DNA of 6,000 nt from Flavobacteriales bacterium (GCA_027047735.1 JALTUD010000313.1:1-6000); one strand, 5' to 3'; shown: positions 1-5,625, counted from the stretch's first letter. Notes: generated by a model from the sequence alone, not told the origin. Numbers and translations are program-made.

Positions 1-119
1 GCATAATCCAAAAACCACTCTTGGTATAAACCGGACAAAGGAATAACATCTACCCCGTCGCTTTGGGTATCGTTTTCGTCGAAAGCTTCTTCGTTAAATT
101 CTTCTGCGTCTTCGCTCAT
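1..119 (-). CDS. parC: DNA topoisomerase IV subunit A, N-terminal 39 codons (partial)
   Basis: This is the start of ParC, the DNA-cleaving subunit of the type IIA enzyme topoisomerase IV, which decatenates chromosomes together with ParE. The ATG is at 119-117 and the gene runs off the left edge. The visible protein begins MSEDAEEFNEEAFDEND, an acidic variable leader. It ends in PLSGLYQEWFLDYA, which matches the start of the conserved ParC/GyrA breakage-reunion domain (typically followed by SYVI.ERA.P). The catalytic tyrosine lies outside the window. An AAAGG stretch shortly before the ATG may serve as a weak ribosome binding site. The gene lies 6 bases downstream of the lipoprotein gene and in the same operon as parE. 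That neighbourhood is the main reason for choosing ParC over GyrA. The family assignment rests on a short segment. Confidence 0.85.
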   Translation of the reverse strand, partial: MSEDAEEFNEEAFDENDTQSDGVDVIPLSGLYQEWFLDY

Positions 120-125
120 AACCTT

Positions 126-788
126 TTATTTTCTCTTGCCTTTAAAGGAAATTTCGTCAAATAAAACCCAACCTCTTGAGGTGGGATAACATTCTTTTAG
201 TTTTATCTCGTATTGTTGCCGGTCTTCGGAAAAAACAATATAAATATCCGCTCCCGTGAGACTGTCTTTTTGAAAGTTTTGGTAATCGACCCAATCGTAT
301 GCAGTATGTTCCCAATCGATATCTTGGTCTTTGATTTTTGCTAAGGTCTTTGGAAGATTATAGGTCAGATTCTCTATCTTCTTGATGAGTTTTTTCTTTT
401 TCTTTTTTCGTTTTTTTTCTGAAAGATTCATTTTACCGAGCACTTCGTCTATATCGGATTCTACGGCGTAATATTTCATAACCGCCGGTGCATCTTCTGC
501 TTTTATTGCATTAAATAAGACTTCCCCCATTTCTTCGGGGGTATCGGCGACTTGTTCTATTTCGCCGTCTCCTCCGCAGGAAGCTAAGGATACTATCATT
601 CCAAAAATCAAAACCTGAACCGATAGGGATAATATTCTTTTTACACGAATTTGCGTTAGGGATAGAACGGCGTGTTTGAACTCCTTTTTCTCTCTCGCTG
701 TTCGAGAGAAAAAGAGTGAGTAGTGATAGCCCGACCCTTGTGGTAACGCCCTCAAAATATTCTTTATGCTATTTAATTTTTGATTCAT
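126..788 (-). CDS. Putative lipoprotein between parE and parC, signal peptide extended by a repeat element
   Basis: I do not recognise a named family for this 220-residue protein. Residues about 50-70 (VKRILSLSVQVLIFGMIVSLAS) form a hydrophobic segment followed by Cys71 in a lipobox (LASC|GGDGE), so the mature protein should be a lipid-anchored envelope protein of about 150 residues. It begins acidic, has a lysine-rich stretch at about 125-137 (KKRKKKKKKLIKK) and ends in a probably beta-rich part. The mature domain (TPEEMGEVLFNAIKAEDAPAV) resembles small lipoproteins of the DUF4878/NTF2-like kind, but this is only an impression. The ATG overlaps the parE stop as ATGA, suggesting translational coupling; the only in-frame ATG downstream, at codon 64, is too close to the lipobox. 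Residues about 13-45 are encoded by a 99-base intergenic-type repeat, giving an unusually long 70-residue signal peptide (37 without the repeat). Confidence 0.8.
   Translation of the reverse strand: MNQKLNSIKNILRALPQGSGYHYSLFFSRTAREKKEFKHAVLSLTQIRVKRILSLSVQVLIFGMIVSLASCGGDGEIEQVADTPEEMGEVLFNAIKAEDAPAVMKYYAVESDIDEVLGKMNLSEKKRKKKKKKLIKKIENLTYNLPKTLAKIKDQDIDWEHTAYDWVDYQNFQKDSLTGADIYIVFSEDRQQYEIKLKECYPTSRGWVLFDEISFKGKRK
653..751 (+). repeat. Repeat element copy A, shortened, in frame inside the lipoprotein gene
   Basis: This copy shares GCGTTAGGGATAGAACGG, GTGTTTGAACTCCTTTTT and AAAAAGAGTGAGTAGTGATAGCCCGACCC with copy C at 5715-5894. The first hairpin is kept, with left arm about 684-697 and right arm about 703-714, but its arms read CTTTTTCTCTC / GAGAGAAAAAG instead of the GCCCTC / GAGGGC of copy C. 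The long second hairpin is collapsed to CCCTTGTGGTAACGCCC, and the 30-base left extension of the full copies is absent. Identity with copy C stops at 653 on the left; the right end is set by the GTAACGCCC motif. These edges give 99 bases, a multiple of three. Orientation is defined by GCGTTAGGGAT on the left and AACGCCC on the right, opposite to the host gene. Confidence 0.85.
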
Positions 789-2635
789 TCTTCTTCCTTT
801 ATTATCTCCTCTTCAAATTTTAGATTATCTATAATGAAGTTTTGTCTGTCGGATGTGTTTTTCCCCATATAGAAAGTCAATATTTCCTCGATACTTTGGT
901 CTTTTTCGACGAGAACAGGCTCTAAGCGTATATTTTCGCCGATAAAGTGCTTAAACTCGTCAGGGGATATTTCTCCCAGACCTTTGAAACGGGTAATTTC
1001 GGCACTCTTTCCTAATTTCTCAATTGCTTCTTTTCGCTCTTCTTCCGAATAGCAATAGAAGGTTTCCTTTTTATTTCGCACACGAAACAGTGGGGTTTGT
1101 AAGATTTTTACATGTCCTTTCTTTACTAAATCTGGAAAAAATTGCAAGAAAAAAGTCAGCAACAACAGACGAATGTGCATACCATCAACATCCGCATCGG
1201 TGGCTATGATTACGTTGTTGTACCGCAAATTTTCCAATCCATCCTCTATGTTTAAAGCCGCTTGAATCAGGTTAAATTCTTCGTTTTCGTAAACCACTTT
1301 TTTGGTTAACCCGAAAGAATTTAAGGGTTTTCCACGCAAGCTGAAAACGGCTTGAGTAGCCACATCTCTGGACTTAGTAATTGAACCACTGGCAGAATCT
1401 CCCTCGGTGATAAATAAGGAAGTTTCTTCTCTTCTTTCGTTTTTCAGGTCGTTGAAATGAATTTTACAATCTCTCAATTTTTTATTGTGCAGATTTGCTT
1501 TTTTTGCCCGTTCTCTAGCTAATTTTCTAATTCCGCTAAGCTCTTTACGTTCTTTTTCGGATTGTTTTATTTTGTTTTCGAGGACTTGAGCTACTTCAGG
1601 ATTTCTATGCAGGTAATTATCCAACTTTTCTTTGAGAAAATCCATAATAAAGGCTCGAACGGTTTTGCCCCCGGGCTCAATTTCCTGAGAACCTAATTTG
1701 GTTTTTGTTTGTGATTCAAAAACCGGTTCCATTACTTTGATGCTAATGGCCGCAACAATGGATTGACGAATATCTACGGCTTCATATTTCCCATAAAAAT
1801 CTTTTATCACTTTGGCAATCGACTCTCTAAAAGCACTTTGATGTGTTCCTCCTTGCGTGGTATGCTGACCGTTGACAAAAGATGAGTAATCTTCTCCGTA
1901 ACTTCTAGTATGCGTGAAAGCCACCTCGATGTCCTCGCCTTCCAAATGAATAATCGGATAGAGCGGGTCGCCGTCCATATTGTTTTCCAACAGGTCTTTA
2001 AGCCCGTGTTTGGAATGGAATTTTTTGCTGTTAAAATAGATGGACAAACCTCTATTCAAATAGCAATAATTCCAAAAGAGTTTTTCTAAATAGTTATTTT
2101 TGTAAGTATAATTTTTAAAAATTTCATTATCGGGGATAAACTTGACGTAAGTTCCGTTTTCTTTATCCGTATCTTCTAAGTCGGACTCACGAATCAATAC
2201 TCCTCTTTCAAATTCTGCTGTTTTCTTTTTCTTTTCACGAAAAGATTGCACTTTAAAATAGGAAGACAAAGCATTCACAGCCTTTGTACCCACACCATTT
2301 AAACCTACTGATTTTTTAAACGCTTTGGAATCGTATTTACCACCAGTATTCATTTTAGAAACAACCTCCACCACTTTTCCAAGCGGAATACCACGCCCGA
2401 AATCACGAACGGAAACCGAACCATCTTTCAGCTTCACGATAATTTTTTTCCCATTCCCCATCACAAACTCATCAATAGAGTTATCCATCACCTCTTTTAC
2501 CAAGATATAAATACCATCATCAGCTGACGAACCATCTCCCAGTTTACCAATATACATTCCGGGACGCATACGAATATGCTCCTTCCAATCCAACGACCGT
2601 ATATTATCTTCCGTGTATTCTACTTTTTCTGACAT
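785..2635 (-). CDS. parE: DNA topoisomerase IV subunit B (ATPase subunit)
   Basis: ParE supplies the ATP-driven gate of topoisomerase IV, which unlinks and relaxes DNA with ParC. The 616 residues match the usual length of the short Bacteroidota ParE. The GHKL ATPase domain shows EVMDNSIDE (Glu48, Asn52), DFGRGIP (Asp78, 78-84) and the ATP lid GLNGVGTKAVNALS (111-124). The transducer domain carries the QTK loop at 309-311 (QTKTKLGS). The TOPRIM domain has EGDSASGS (411-418, Glu411), RGKPLN (434-439) and DADVDG (480-485), the magnesium-binding acidic residues. RFKGLGE follows at 549-555. All key residues are present. The ATG at 2635 gives the family-typical start (YTEDNIRSLDWKEHIRMRPGMYIG). It is the first gene of the parE-lipoprotein-parC operon; its stop overlaps the next start by 4 bases. 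The pairing with a ParC-like start favours ParE over GyrB. Confidence 0.97.
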   Translation of the reverse strand: MSEKVEYTEDNIRSLDWKEHIRMRPGMYIGKLGDGSSADDGIYILVKEVMDNSIDEFVMGNGKKIIVKLKDGSVSVRDFGRGIPLGKVVEVVSKMNTGGKYDSKAFKKSVGLNGVGTKAVNALSSYFKVQSFREKKKKTAEFERGVLIRESDLEDTDKENGTYVKFIPDNEIFKNYTYKNNYLEKLFWNYCYLNRGLSIYFNSKKFHSKHGLKDLLENNMDGDPLYPIIHLEGEDIEVAFTHTRSYGEDYSSFVNGQHTTQGGTHQSAFRESIAKVIKDFYGKYEAVDIRQSIVAAISIKVMEPVFESQTKTKLGSQEIEPGGKTVRAFIMDFLKEKLDNYLHRNPEVAQVLENKIKQSEKERKELSGIRKLARERAKKANLHNKKLRDCKIHFNDLKNERREETSLFITEGDSASGSITKSRDVATQAVFSLRGKPLNSFGLTKKVVYENEEFNLIQAALNIEDGLENLRYNNVIIATDADVDGMHIRLLLLTFFLQFFPDLVKKGHVKILQTPLFRVRNKKETFYCYSEEERKEAIEKLGKSAEITRFKGLGEISPDEFKHFIGENIRLEPVLVEKDQSIEEILTFYMGKNTSDRQNFIIDNLKFEEEIIKEEE

Positions 2636-2715
2636 TGAAACGTTACTTCTGTAAAACTAAATAGATAGGTATTCTGTTTTTAACACCGATTTATAACCAA
2701 AACGATATAACTTAT

Positions 2716-2723
2716 CAAAAATA
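2716..2723 (-). promoter_or_regulatory. Possible -7 element of the parE operon promoter
   Basis: Read on the minus strand this is TATTTTTG, which fits the Bacteroidota TAnnTTTG box and lies about 80 bases before the parE ATG. No TTG sits at the expected 19-20 bases upstream (the trinucleotide there is GCG), so only half the signature is present. In such AT-rich DNA the match could be chance. Confidence 0.35.
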
Positions 2724-2804
2724 GTAAAAAAGACACTTATTACGCACTTTCCTTCTATGATTTATCCACAAAACTACTGTTAATACCATTACTCAAGTTT
2801 ATTT

Positions 2805-2974
2805 GGGCGTTCCCCCACTCTACAAAAACAACATATCGCTAACGCGAAACATTGTTTTTGAAGAGTGGGGTCGGGCTATCCGCTATATCTTTTGCCCTCC
2901 AAAAGGAGGGAGGGCAAAAGGATGCCGCTTCTATCCCTAACGCGGACGAAATTGGCGGATAGAAAGTGAATTTT
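2805..2974 (-). repeat. Repeat element copy B, full-length two-hairpin form
   Basis: Read on the minus strand, this copy begins AAAATTCACTTTCTATCCGC, passes GCGTTAGGGATAGAAGCGGC, and ends GGGGGAACGCCC. Hairpin 1 has perfect 12-bp arms at 2889-2900 and 2909-2920 (CTTTTGCCCTCC / GGAGGGCAAAAG) around an 8-base loop. Hairpin 2 has 19-base arms at 2813-2831 and 2852-2870 with a single A-A mismatch (2822/2861), around a 20-base loop containing CATATCGCTAACGCG. An extra 8-bp inverted repeat, CTATCCGC at 2876-2883 and GCGGATAG at 2955-2962, encloses hairpin 1. The centre differs from copies A and C (GAAGCGGCATCC and GATATAGCGGATAG), so at least two subtypes exist in this window. Confidence 0.9.
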
Positions 2975-3094
2975 AGTTCTCAGACAAGATAAAAACCTTC
3001 AACAAAAAAAAAACATACCTCTCTGTAAATCTACACATTATAAAGCAAGCAGTAAACTTTAAAAAATTATTTTACAAAAAAACTGATTTTTTAA

Positions 3095-3124
3095 TTGCTT
3101 AATATAAAAAAGTATTTATCTTTG
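3095..3124 (+). promoter_or_regulatory. Promoter of the tRNA-Val operon
   Basis: TTG at 3095-3097 is separated by 19 bases from TATCTTTG at 3117-3124. This is an exact match to the Bacteroidota primary sigma factor signature (TTG, spacer of about 19, TAnnTTTG). Transcription should begin near 3130, about 30 bases before the first tRNA, leaving a short 5' leader to be removed by RNase P. Confidence 0.85.
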
Positions 3125-3158
3125 CACCCGTTCTTTAATGAACACCTAATTAAATTTA

Positions 3159-3233
3159 GGGCGATTAGCTCAGTTGGTTCAGAGCACCTGCCTTACAAGC
3201 AGGGGGTCGTAGGTTCGAATCCTACATCGCCCA
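3159..3233 (+). tRNA. tRNA-Val (anticodon TAC), first copy
   Basis: The 75 bases fold into a complete cloverleaf. The acceptor stem is GGGCGAT / ATCGCCC with discriminator A; the D arm is GCTC / GAGC; the anticodon stem CCTGC / GCAGG encloses loop CTTACAA with anticodon TAC (reads GTA and other GTN valine codons); the T arm is GTAGG TTCGAAT CCTAC. The 3' CCA is not encoded (A is followed by CAAA), so it would be added by nucleotidyltransferase. The gene lies about 35 bases after a consensus promoter and 40 bases before an identical copy. Confidence 0.97.
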
Positions 3234-3273
3234 CAAAAAGTTTCTTCTAAACGGAAACTAAAAAAACAGTTTA

Positions 3274-3348
3274 GGGCGATTAGCTCAGTTGGTTCAGAGC
3301 ACCTGCCTTACAAGCAGGGGGTCGTAGGTTCGAATCCTACATCGCCCA
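3274..3348 (+). tRNA. tRNA-Val (anticodon TAC), second copy
   Basis: This 75-base sequence is identical to the tRNA at 3159-3233, and the identity extends 4 bases upstream (TTTA) and 1 base downstream. The 115-base period indicates a tandem duplication, with the spacer since diverged. The spacer contains a small hairpin, AGTTTC 3239-3244 with GAAACT 3254-3259, that may help processing. No separate promoter is seen before this copy, so both are probably cut from one transcript ending at the terminator at 3362-3407. Confidence 0.97.
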
Positions 3349-3361
3349 CTTTAAATAGAAA

Positions 3362-3407
3362 AACATAAAAAAGGGAAATTATTTTTATAATTTCCCTTTT
3401 TTATGTT
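3362..3407. terminator. Perfect 21-bp hairpin, tRNA operon terminator, possibly bidirectional
   Basis: Arms at 3362-3382 and 3387-3407 are perfectly complementary around a TTTT loop. The core is AAAAAAGGGAAATTAT / ATAATTTCCCTTTTTT, so the A-rich and T-rich flanks of a classic intrinsic terminator are inside the palindrome. It starts 13 bases after the second tRNA. Because it is symmetric it could also stop transcripts arriving from the minus-strand gene ending at 3515. A second small hairpin (CTTACTC 3413-3419 / GAGTAAG 3426-3432) lies just beyond. Confidence 0.9.
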
Positions 3408-3514
3408 CTCTACTTACTCATTTTAGAGTAAGCAATTACATTTCTACTGTTTAATTTCAACCTATCTTATTGATAAAATTCCTGTATTAAGGGCAAACAG
3501 TTAAACCTTTTTAA

Positions 3515-3742
3515 TTAATCTACCACATCGTAATATTTGCTAAATTTGAACAGGTAAAAACCTAAAAACAAAATACACTGAGCGATAAGCAACCAACCTA
3601 AAGCAGTTGCTCCTTCTTGTATTTTATCCATTCCGTTGATTGCCAATTGAATTGAGAACGCCATTAGAAATGCGTAAACTGCAACTTCTTGATAGGAATT
3701 TTTAAACCAACTTTTTTCTCCGTTTTTTCTTTTGTAAAACAT
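3515..3742 (-). CDS. Small two-helix membrane protein of unknown function
   Basis: I do not recognise this 75-residue protein. It starts MFYKRKNGEKSWFKNSYQEV, a basic amphipathic end. Two hydrophobic segments follow at about 20-36 (VAVYAFLMAFSIQLAIN) and 47-65 (ALGWLLIAQCILFLGFYLF). They are joined by a short polar loop (GMDKIQEGAT), and the end is KFSKYYDVVD. It is most likely an inner-membrane hairpin. I chose the ATG at 3742. The frame is open upstream to a TTG at 3790 (91 residues), but that TTG lies inside TATTTTTG, a probable -7 promoter box, so the longer form is unlikely. There is no clear Shine-Dalgarno sequence, as is usual in this phylum. It follows lipA on the same strand with a gap of 75 bases and its own likely promoter, so a functional link to lipoate synthesis is not supported. 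Confidence 0.7.
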   Translation of the reverse strand: MFYKRKNGEKSWFKNSYQEVAVYAFLMAFSIQLAINGMDKIQEGATALGWLLIAQCILFLGFYLFKFSKYYDVVD

Positions 3743-3787
3743 AGTAAATAATTTAATTTTAGGGTGATGCCATTTATACCTTTCATC

Positions 3788-3795
3788 CAAAAATA
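3788..3795 (-). promoter_or_regulatory. Possible -7 element for the small membrane protein gene
   Basis: On the minus strand this reads TATTTTTG, matching TAnnTTTG, about 45 bases before the ATG at 3742. No good TTG is present at the expected upstream spacing. The box lies between the lipA stop and the small gene, and it bears on the start choice because it overlaps the alternative TTG start. Confidence 0.45.
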
Positions 3796-3817
3796 CATTT
3801 TCAGAACGAATAACCTA

Positions 3818-4681
3818 CTAAAACAAATGCTTTTCAGCATGATAAGACGAGCGAACCAATGGTCCGCTTTCTACGAAACGATAGCCCATTTTTAGTCCTA
3901 TTTCTTTGTATTCCGCAAATTTTTCAGGCGTGATAAAGTCTTCTACAGGTAAATGTTTAGGCGTTGGTTGGAGGTATTGTCCTAATGTGAGTATATCTAC
4001 ACCAACGCTTCGCAAGTCTTCCATTGTTTCCACCACTTCTTCTTCGGTTTCGCCTAAGCCCAGCATAATACCGGATTTTGTTTTCATCCCTGCCTTTTTT
4101 AGTCTTCTCAGCACTTCTAAACTTCTGTTGTATTTGGCTTGTATCCTGACTTCTTTGGTCAACCTTCTTACGGTTTCTAAATTATGTGAAACGATTTCCG
4201 GAGCTACGTCTATGATACGTTGTAAATTGTGCCACTTTCCTCCAAAATCGGGGATTAAGGTTTCCATTGTGGTTGTTGGCGAAACTTCTCGTACTGCTTT
4301 TACGGTTTCGCTCCAAATGATTGAACCTCCATCTTCTAAATCGTCTCTATCTACGGAAGTGATGACACAATGCTTTACTTTCATGAGTTTGACGGAATTG
4401 GCTATTTTTTGAGGTTCTGCCAAGTCTGCCGGTAGGGGTTTACCGGTTTTTACACCACAAAAACCGCAAGAACGTGTACAGATGTTTCCTAAAATCATAA
4501 ATGTTGCTGTTCCTTCTCCCCAACATTCTCCCATATTAGGACAACTCCCGCTTTCACAAATTGTGTGTAATTTATGTTCGGATACGATATTTCTTACGTT
4601 TCTATAATTTTCTCCCGTTGGTAGTTTTACTCGCAACCATTTTGGTTTTCTTTTTATTTTACTTTTTAAGTCCTCTCCCAT
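3818..4681 (-). CDS. lipA: Lipoyl synthase (radical SAM)
   Basis: LipA inserts two sulfur atoms at C6 and C8 of octanoyl groups bound to the lipoyl domains of 2-oxoacid dehydrogenases and glycine cleavage H protein, in the cytoplasm. The 287 residues fit the family length. The N-terminal auxiliary [4Fe-4S] cluster motif CX4CX5C is at Cys42, Cys47 and Cys53 (CESGSCPNMGEC). The radical SAM motif CX3CX2C is at Cys68, Cys72 and Cys75 (CTRSCGFC). The C-terminal RSSY motif (277-280) supplies the serine ligand of the auxiliary cluster. Also typical are VDRDDLEDGG (110-119), SHNLETV (165-171), KSGIMLGLGET (202-212) and GQYLQPT (234-240). All catalytic residues are intact. The ATG at 4681 is 4 bases past the stop of the upstream exported-protein gene, so the two are probably co-transcribed. 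No lipB is visible in the window. Confidence 0.98.
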   Translation of the reverse strand: MGEDLKSKIKRKPKWLRVKLPTGENYRNVRNIVSEHKLHTICESGSCPNMGECWGEGTATFMILGNICTRSCGFCGVKTGKPLPADLAEPQKIANSVKLMKVKHCVITSVDRDDLEDGGSIIWSETVKAVREVSPTTTMETLIPDFGGKWHNLQRIIDVAPEIVSHNLETVRRLTKEVRIQAKYNRSLEVLRRLKKAGMKTKSGIMLGLGETEEEVVETMEDLRSVGVDILTLGQYLQPTPKHLPVEDFITPEKFAEYKEIGLKMGYRFVESGPLVRSSYHAEKHLF

Positions 4682-4685
4682 TTTT

Positions 4686-5453
4686 TTAAATCTTTTTGCT
4701 TCCGAATTGAAAATTCAGGTACAGCGTTGGATATAAAAATCTGTTTTTTATATCTGCCATTATTTCTAATCGTTTGTAATATCCATCTAAGCCTATTCCT
4801 ACTTCAAGGCTTCGTATCTTATCTCTTTCTCCCGAGTACTCAAATATAAATCCTGCTCGAATGTTGGCTCCGGGAACAATTACCGTTTCTGAGATTCCTT
4901 TGATATTCGATGCTCTCCCGTAGATATTGGTTACGTGATGATATACGGGATCATACTTTTCCGTAACAACATGTATTCTCTGGTTACCATCTAACTTGAG
5001 GATTTCTAAATAAACGGGCTTTAAAAAGGCTAAGGATATTCCATAATTGAGATTAAAGGCTATTTCTACTCCTCGTTCACGTAATTTTGAATAGAGTACT
5101 TTTTTGGTTCCTTTATTCAGTCGTAATAAGGCTACACTATTCAACTTCCCGTAAACATAGCCTTTGGCTTTATCGTCATTGGTTGGCTTTCGCTTGAACT
5201 CTTTTTCGTGTTTTAAAGAAACGAACTCAATCGTGTAGGTGTTTTTCTTTTTGAAAGTGTTGAATTTTGAATAGGTAAATGTTCCTCCCCAACCGTTGGT
5301 ATGTAATTGCAATCCTCCGTAAAATTCTTTTCTAAGACTAACTTTATTATTGTTGGTAGCAGGTAATTGGGCATAGGCAAAACCTATACTTGTAAAAACA
5401 AGAGCTATTATGCTAAATAATCTTATGGTGATATGTGGGCGTATTCCTAGCAA
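4686..5453 (-). CDS. Exported protein, probably an outer-membrane beta-barrel, function unknown
   Basis: I do not recognise a named family. The 255 residues begin with a signal peptide (about IRLFSIIALVFTSIGFAYA) with likely cleavage after Ala28 (AYA|QLP). The mature protein has many alternating polar/hydrophobic stretches, such as FYGGLQLHTNGWGGTFTYS, NTYTIEFVSL and LYPTLYLNFQFG. These, and the aromatic-rich end, suggest a small beta-barrel or periplasmic beta protein. There is no lipobox. No ATG is available: the only usual start codon upstream of the signal sequence is TTG at 5453, and an in-frame stop lies at 5490-5492, so the start is less certain than the gene. A promoter sits just upstream. 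It is followed after 4 bases by lipA and is likely in one operon, but nothing in the protein suggests a role in lipoylation. Confidence 0.8.
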   Translation of the reverse strand: MLGIRPHITIRLFSIIALVFTSIGFAYAQLPATNNNKVSLRKEFYGGLQLHTNGWGGTFTYSKFNTFKKKNTYTIEFVSLKHEKEFKRKPTNDDKAKGYVYGKLNSVALLRLNKGTKKVLYSKLRERGVEIAFNLNYGISLAFLKPVYLEILKLDGNQRIHVVTEKYDPVYHHVTNIYGRASNIKGISETVIVPGANIRAGFIFEYSGERDKIRSLEVGIGLDGYYKRLEIMADIKNRFLYPTLYLNFQFGSKKI

Positions 5454-5468
5454 GGTCCGTTTTTTTTG

Positions 5469-5499
5469 TAAAAGTACAATTTTTACTTGTTATTAGCAA
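5469..5499 (-). promoter_or_regulatory. Probable promoter of the exported protein-lipA operon
   Basis: On the minus strand, TTG (5499-5497) is followed after 20 bases by TACTTTTA (5476-5469). This is one base from the Bacteroidota TAnnTTTG box and has acceptable spacing. Transcription would start about 10 bases before the TTG start codon of the exported-protein gene, so its leader would be very short. Confidence 0.55.
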
Positions 5500-5579
5500 T
5501 CGTTTTTGAATAACGTTGACTAACTCCATTTAAACATTGAAAAGAACTTTATAAAGTATTTTTATTCTTACCACTCTTC

Positions 5580-5625
5580 ACTTGCATTAGGGATTGTATC
5601 CCTAACACGAGCAAAATAGACGATA
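5580..5625. repeat. Small palindromic remnant of the repeat family
   Basis: TTAGGGAT at 5587-5594 and ATCCCTAA at 5598-5605 form a perfect 8-bp hairpin around TGT. The left flank TTCACTTGCATTAGGGAT resembles TTTCACTCGCGTTAGGGAT of copy C. The reverse complement of the right flank, CTATTTTGCTCGTGTTAGGG, also resembles the left part of the full copies. It therefore looks like two left ends meeting head to head. The preceding CCACTCTTCA also matches an arm of hairpin 2 in copy B, which may be chance. Confidence 0.55.

Larger units (their letters stand above)
2636..3094. other. Intergenic region between parE and the tRNA genes
   Basis: No open reading frame of convincing size or composition is seen on either strand. 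The stretch holds the divergent promoter regions for parE and the tRNA genes, with repeat copy B between them at 2805-2974. The remainder is AT-rich sequence in which I see no further structure. Confidence 0.7.

Noticed and set aside
1024..1209. Open frame of 61 codons on the plus strand
   Set aside because: It is antisense to the TOPRIM region of parE and has no features of its own. The similar frame at 2325-2510 opposite the parE ATPase domain was rejected for the same reason.
2813..2870. Hairpin 2 of copy B as a rho-independent terminator
   Set aside because: The stem is strong but no T-run follows on either strand, and it does not sit downstream of any gene in the window.
2805..2974. Riboswitch or CRISPR-like array in the intergenic repeats
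   Set aside because: There is no regular spacing of repeats and spacers. The copies occur in unrelated settings (inside a gene, upstream of tRNAs, after a stop codon), which fits a dispersed repeat better than a gene-specific riboswitch.
3159..3348. Tandem tRNA genes as an integration (att) site of a mobile island
   Set aside because: The duplication is of the full tRNA at a 115-base period. No integrase or other mobile-element gene lies nearby, and a simple tandem tRNA duplication explains it.
3743..3790. Longer form of the small membrane protein starting at TTG 3790
   Set aside because: The TTG is part of a TATTTTTG promoter-like box, and an in-frame ATG at 3742 gives a sensible basic N-terminus before the first membrane segment.
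3906..4412. Open frame of 168 codons on the plus strand
   Set aside because: It lies entirely opposite lipA, whose motifs are all intact. The translation is serine/threonine-rich with no recognisable domain, as expected for an antisense shadow.
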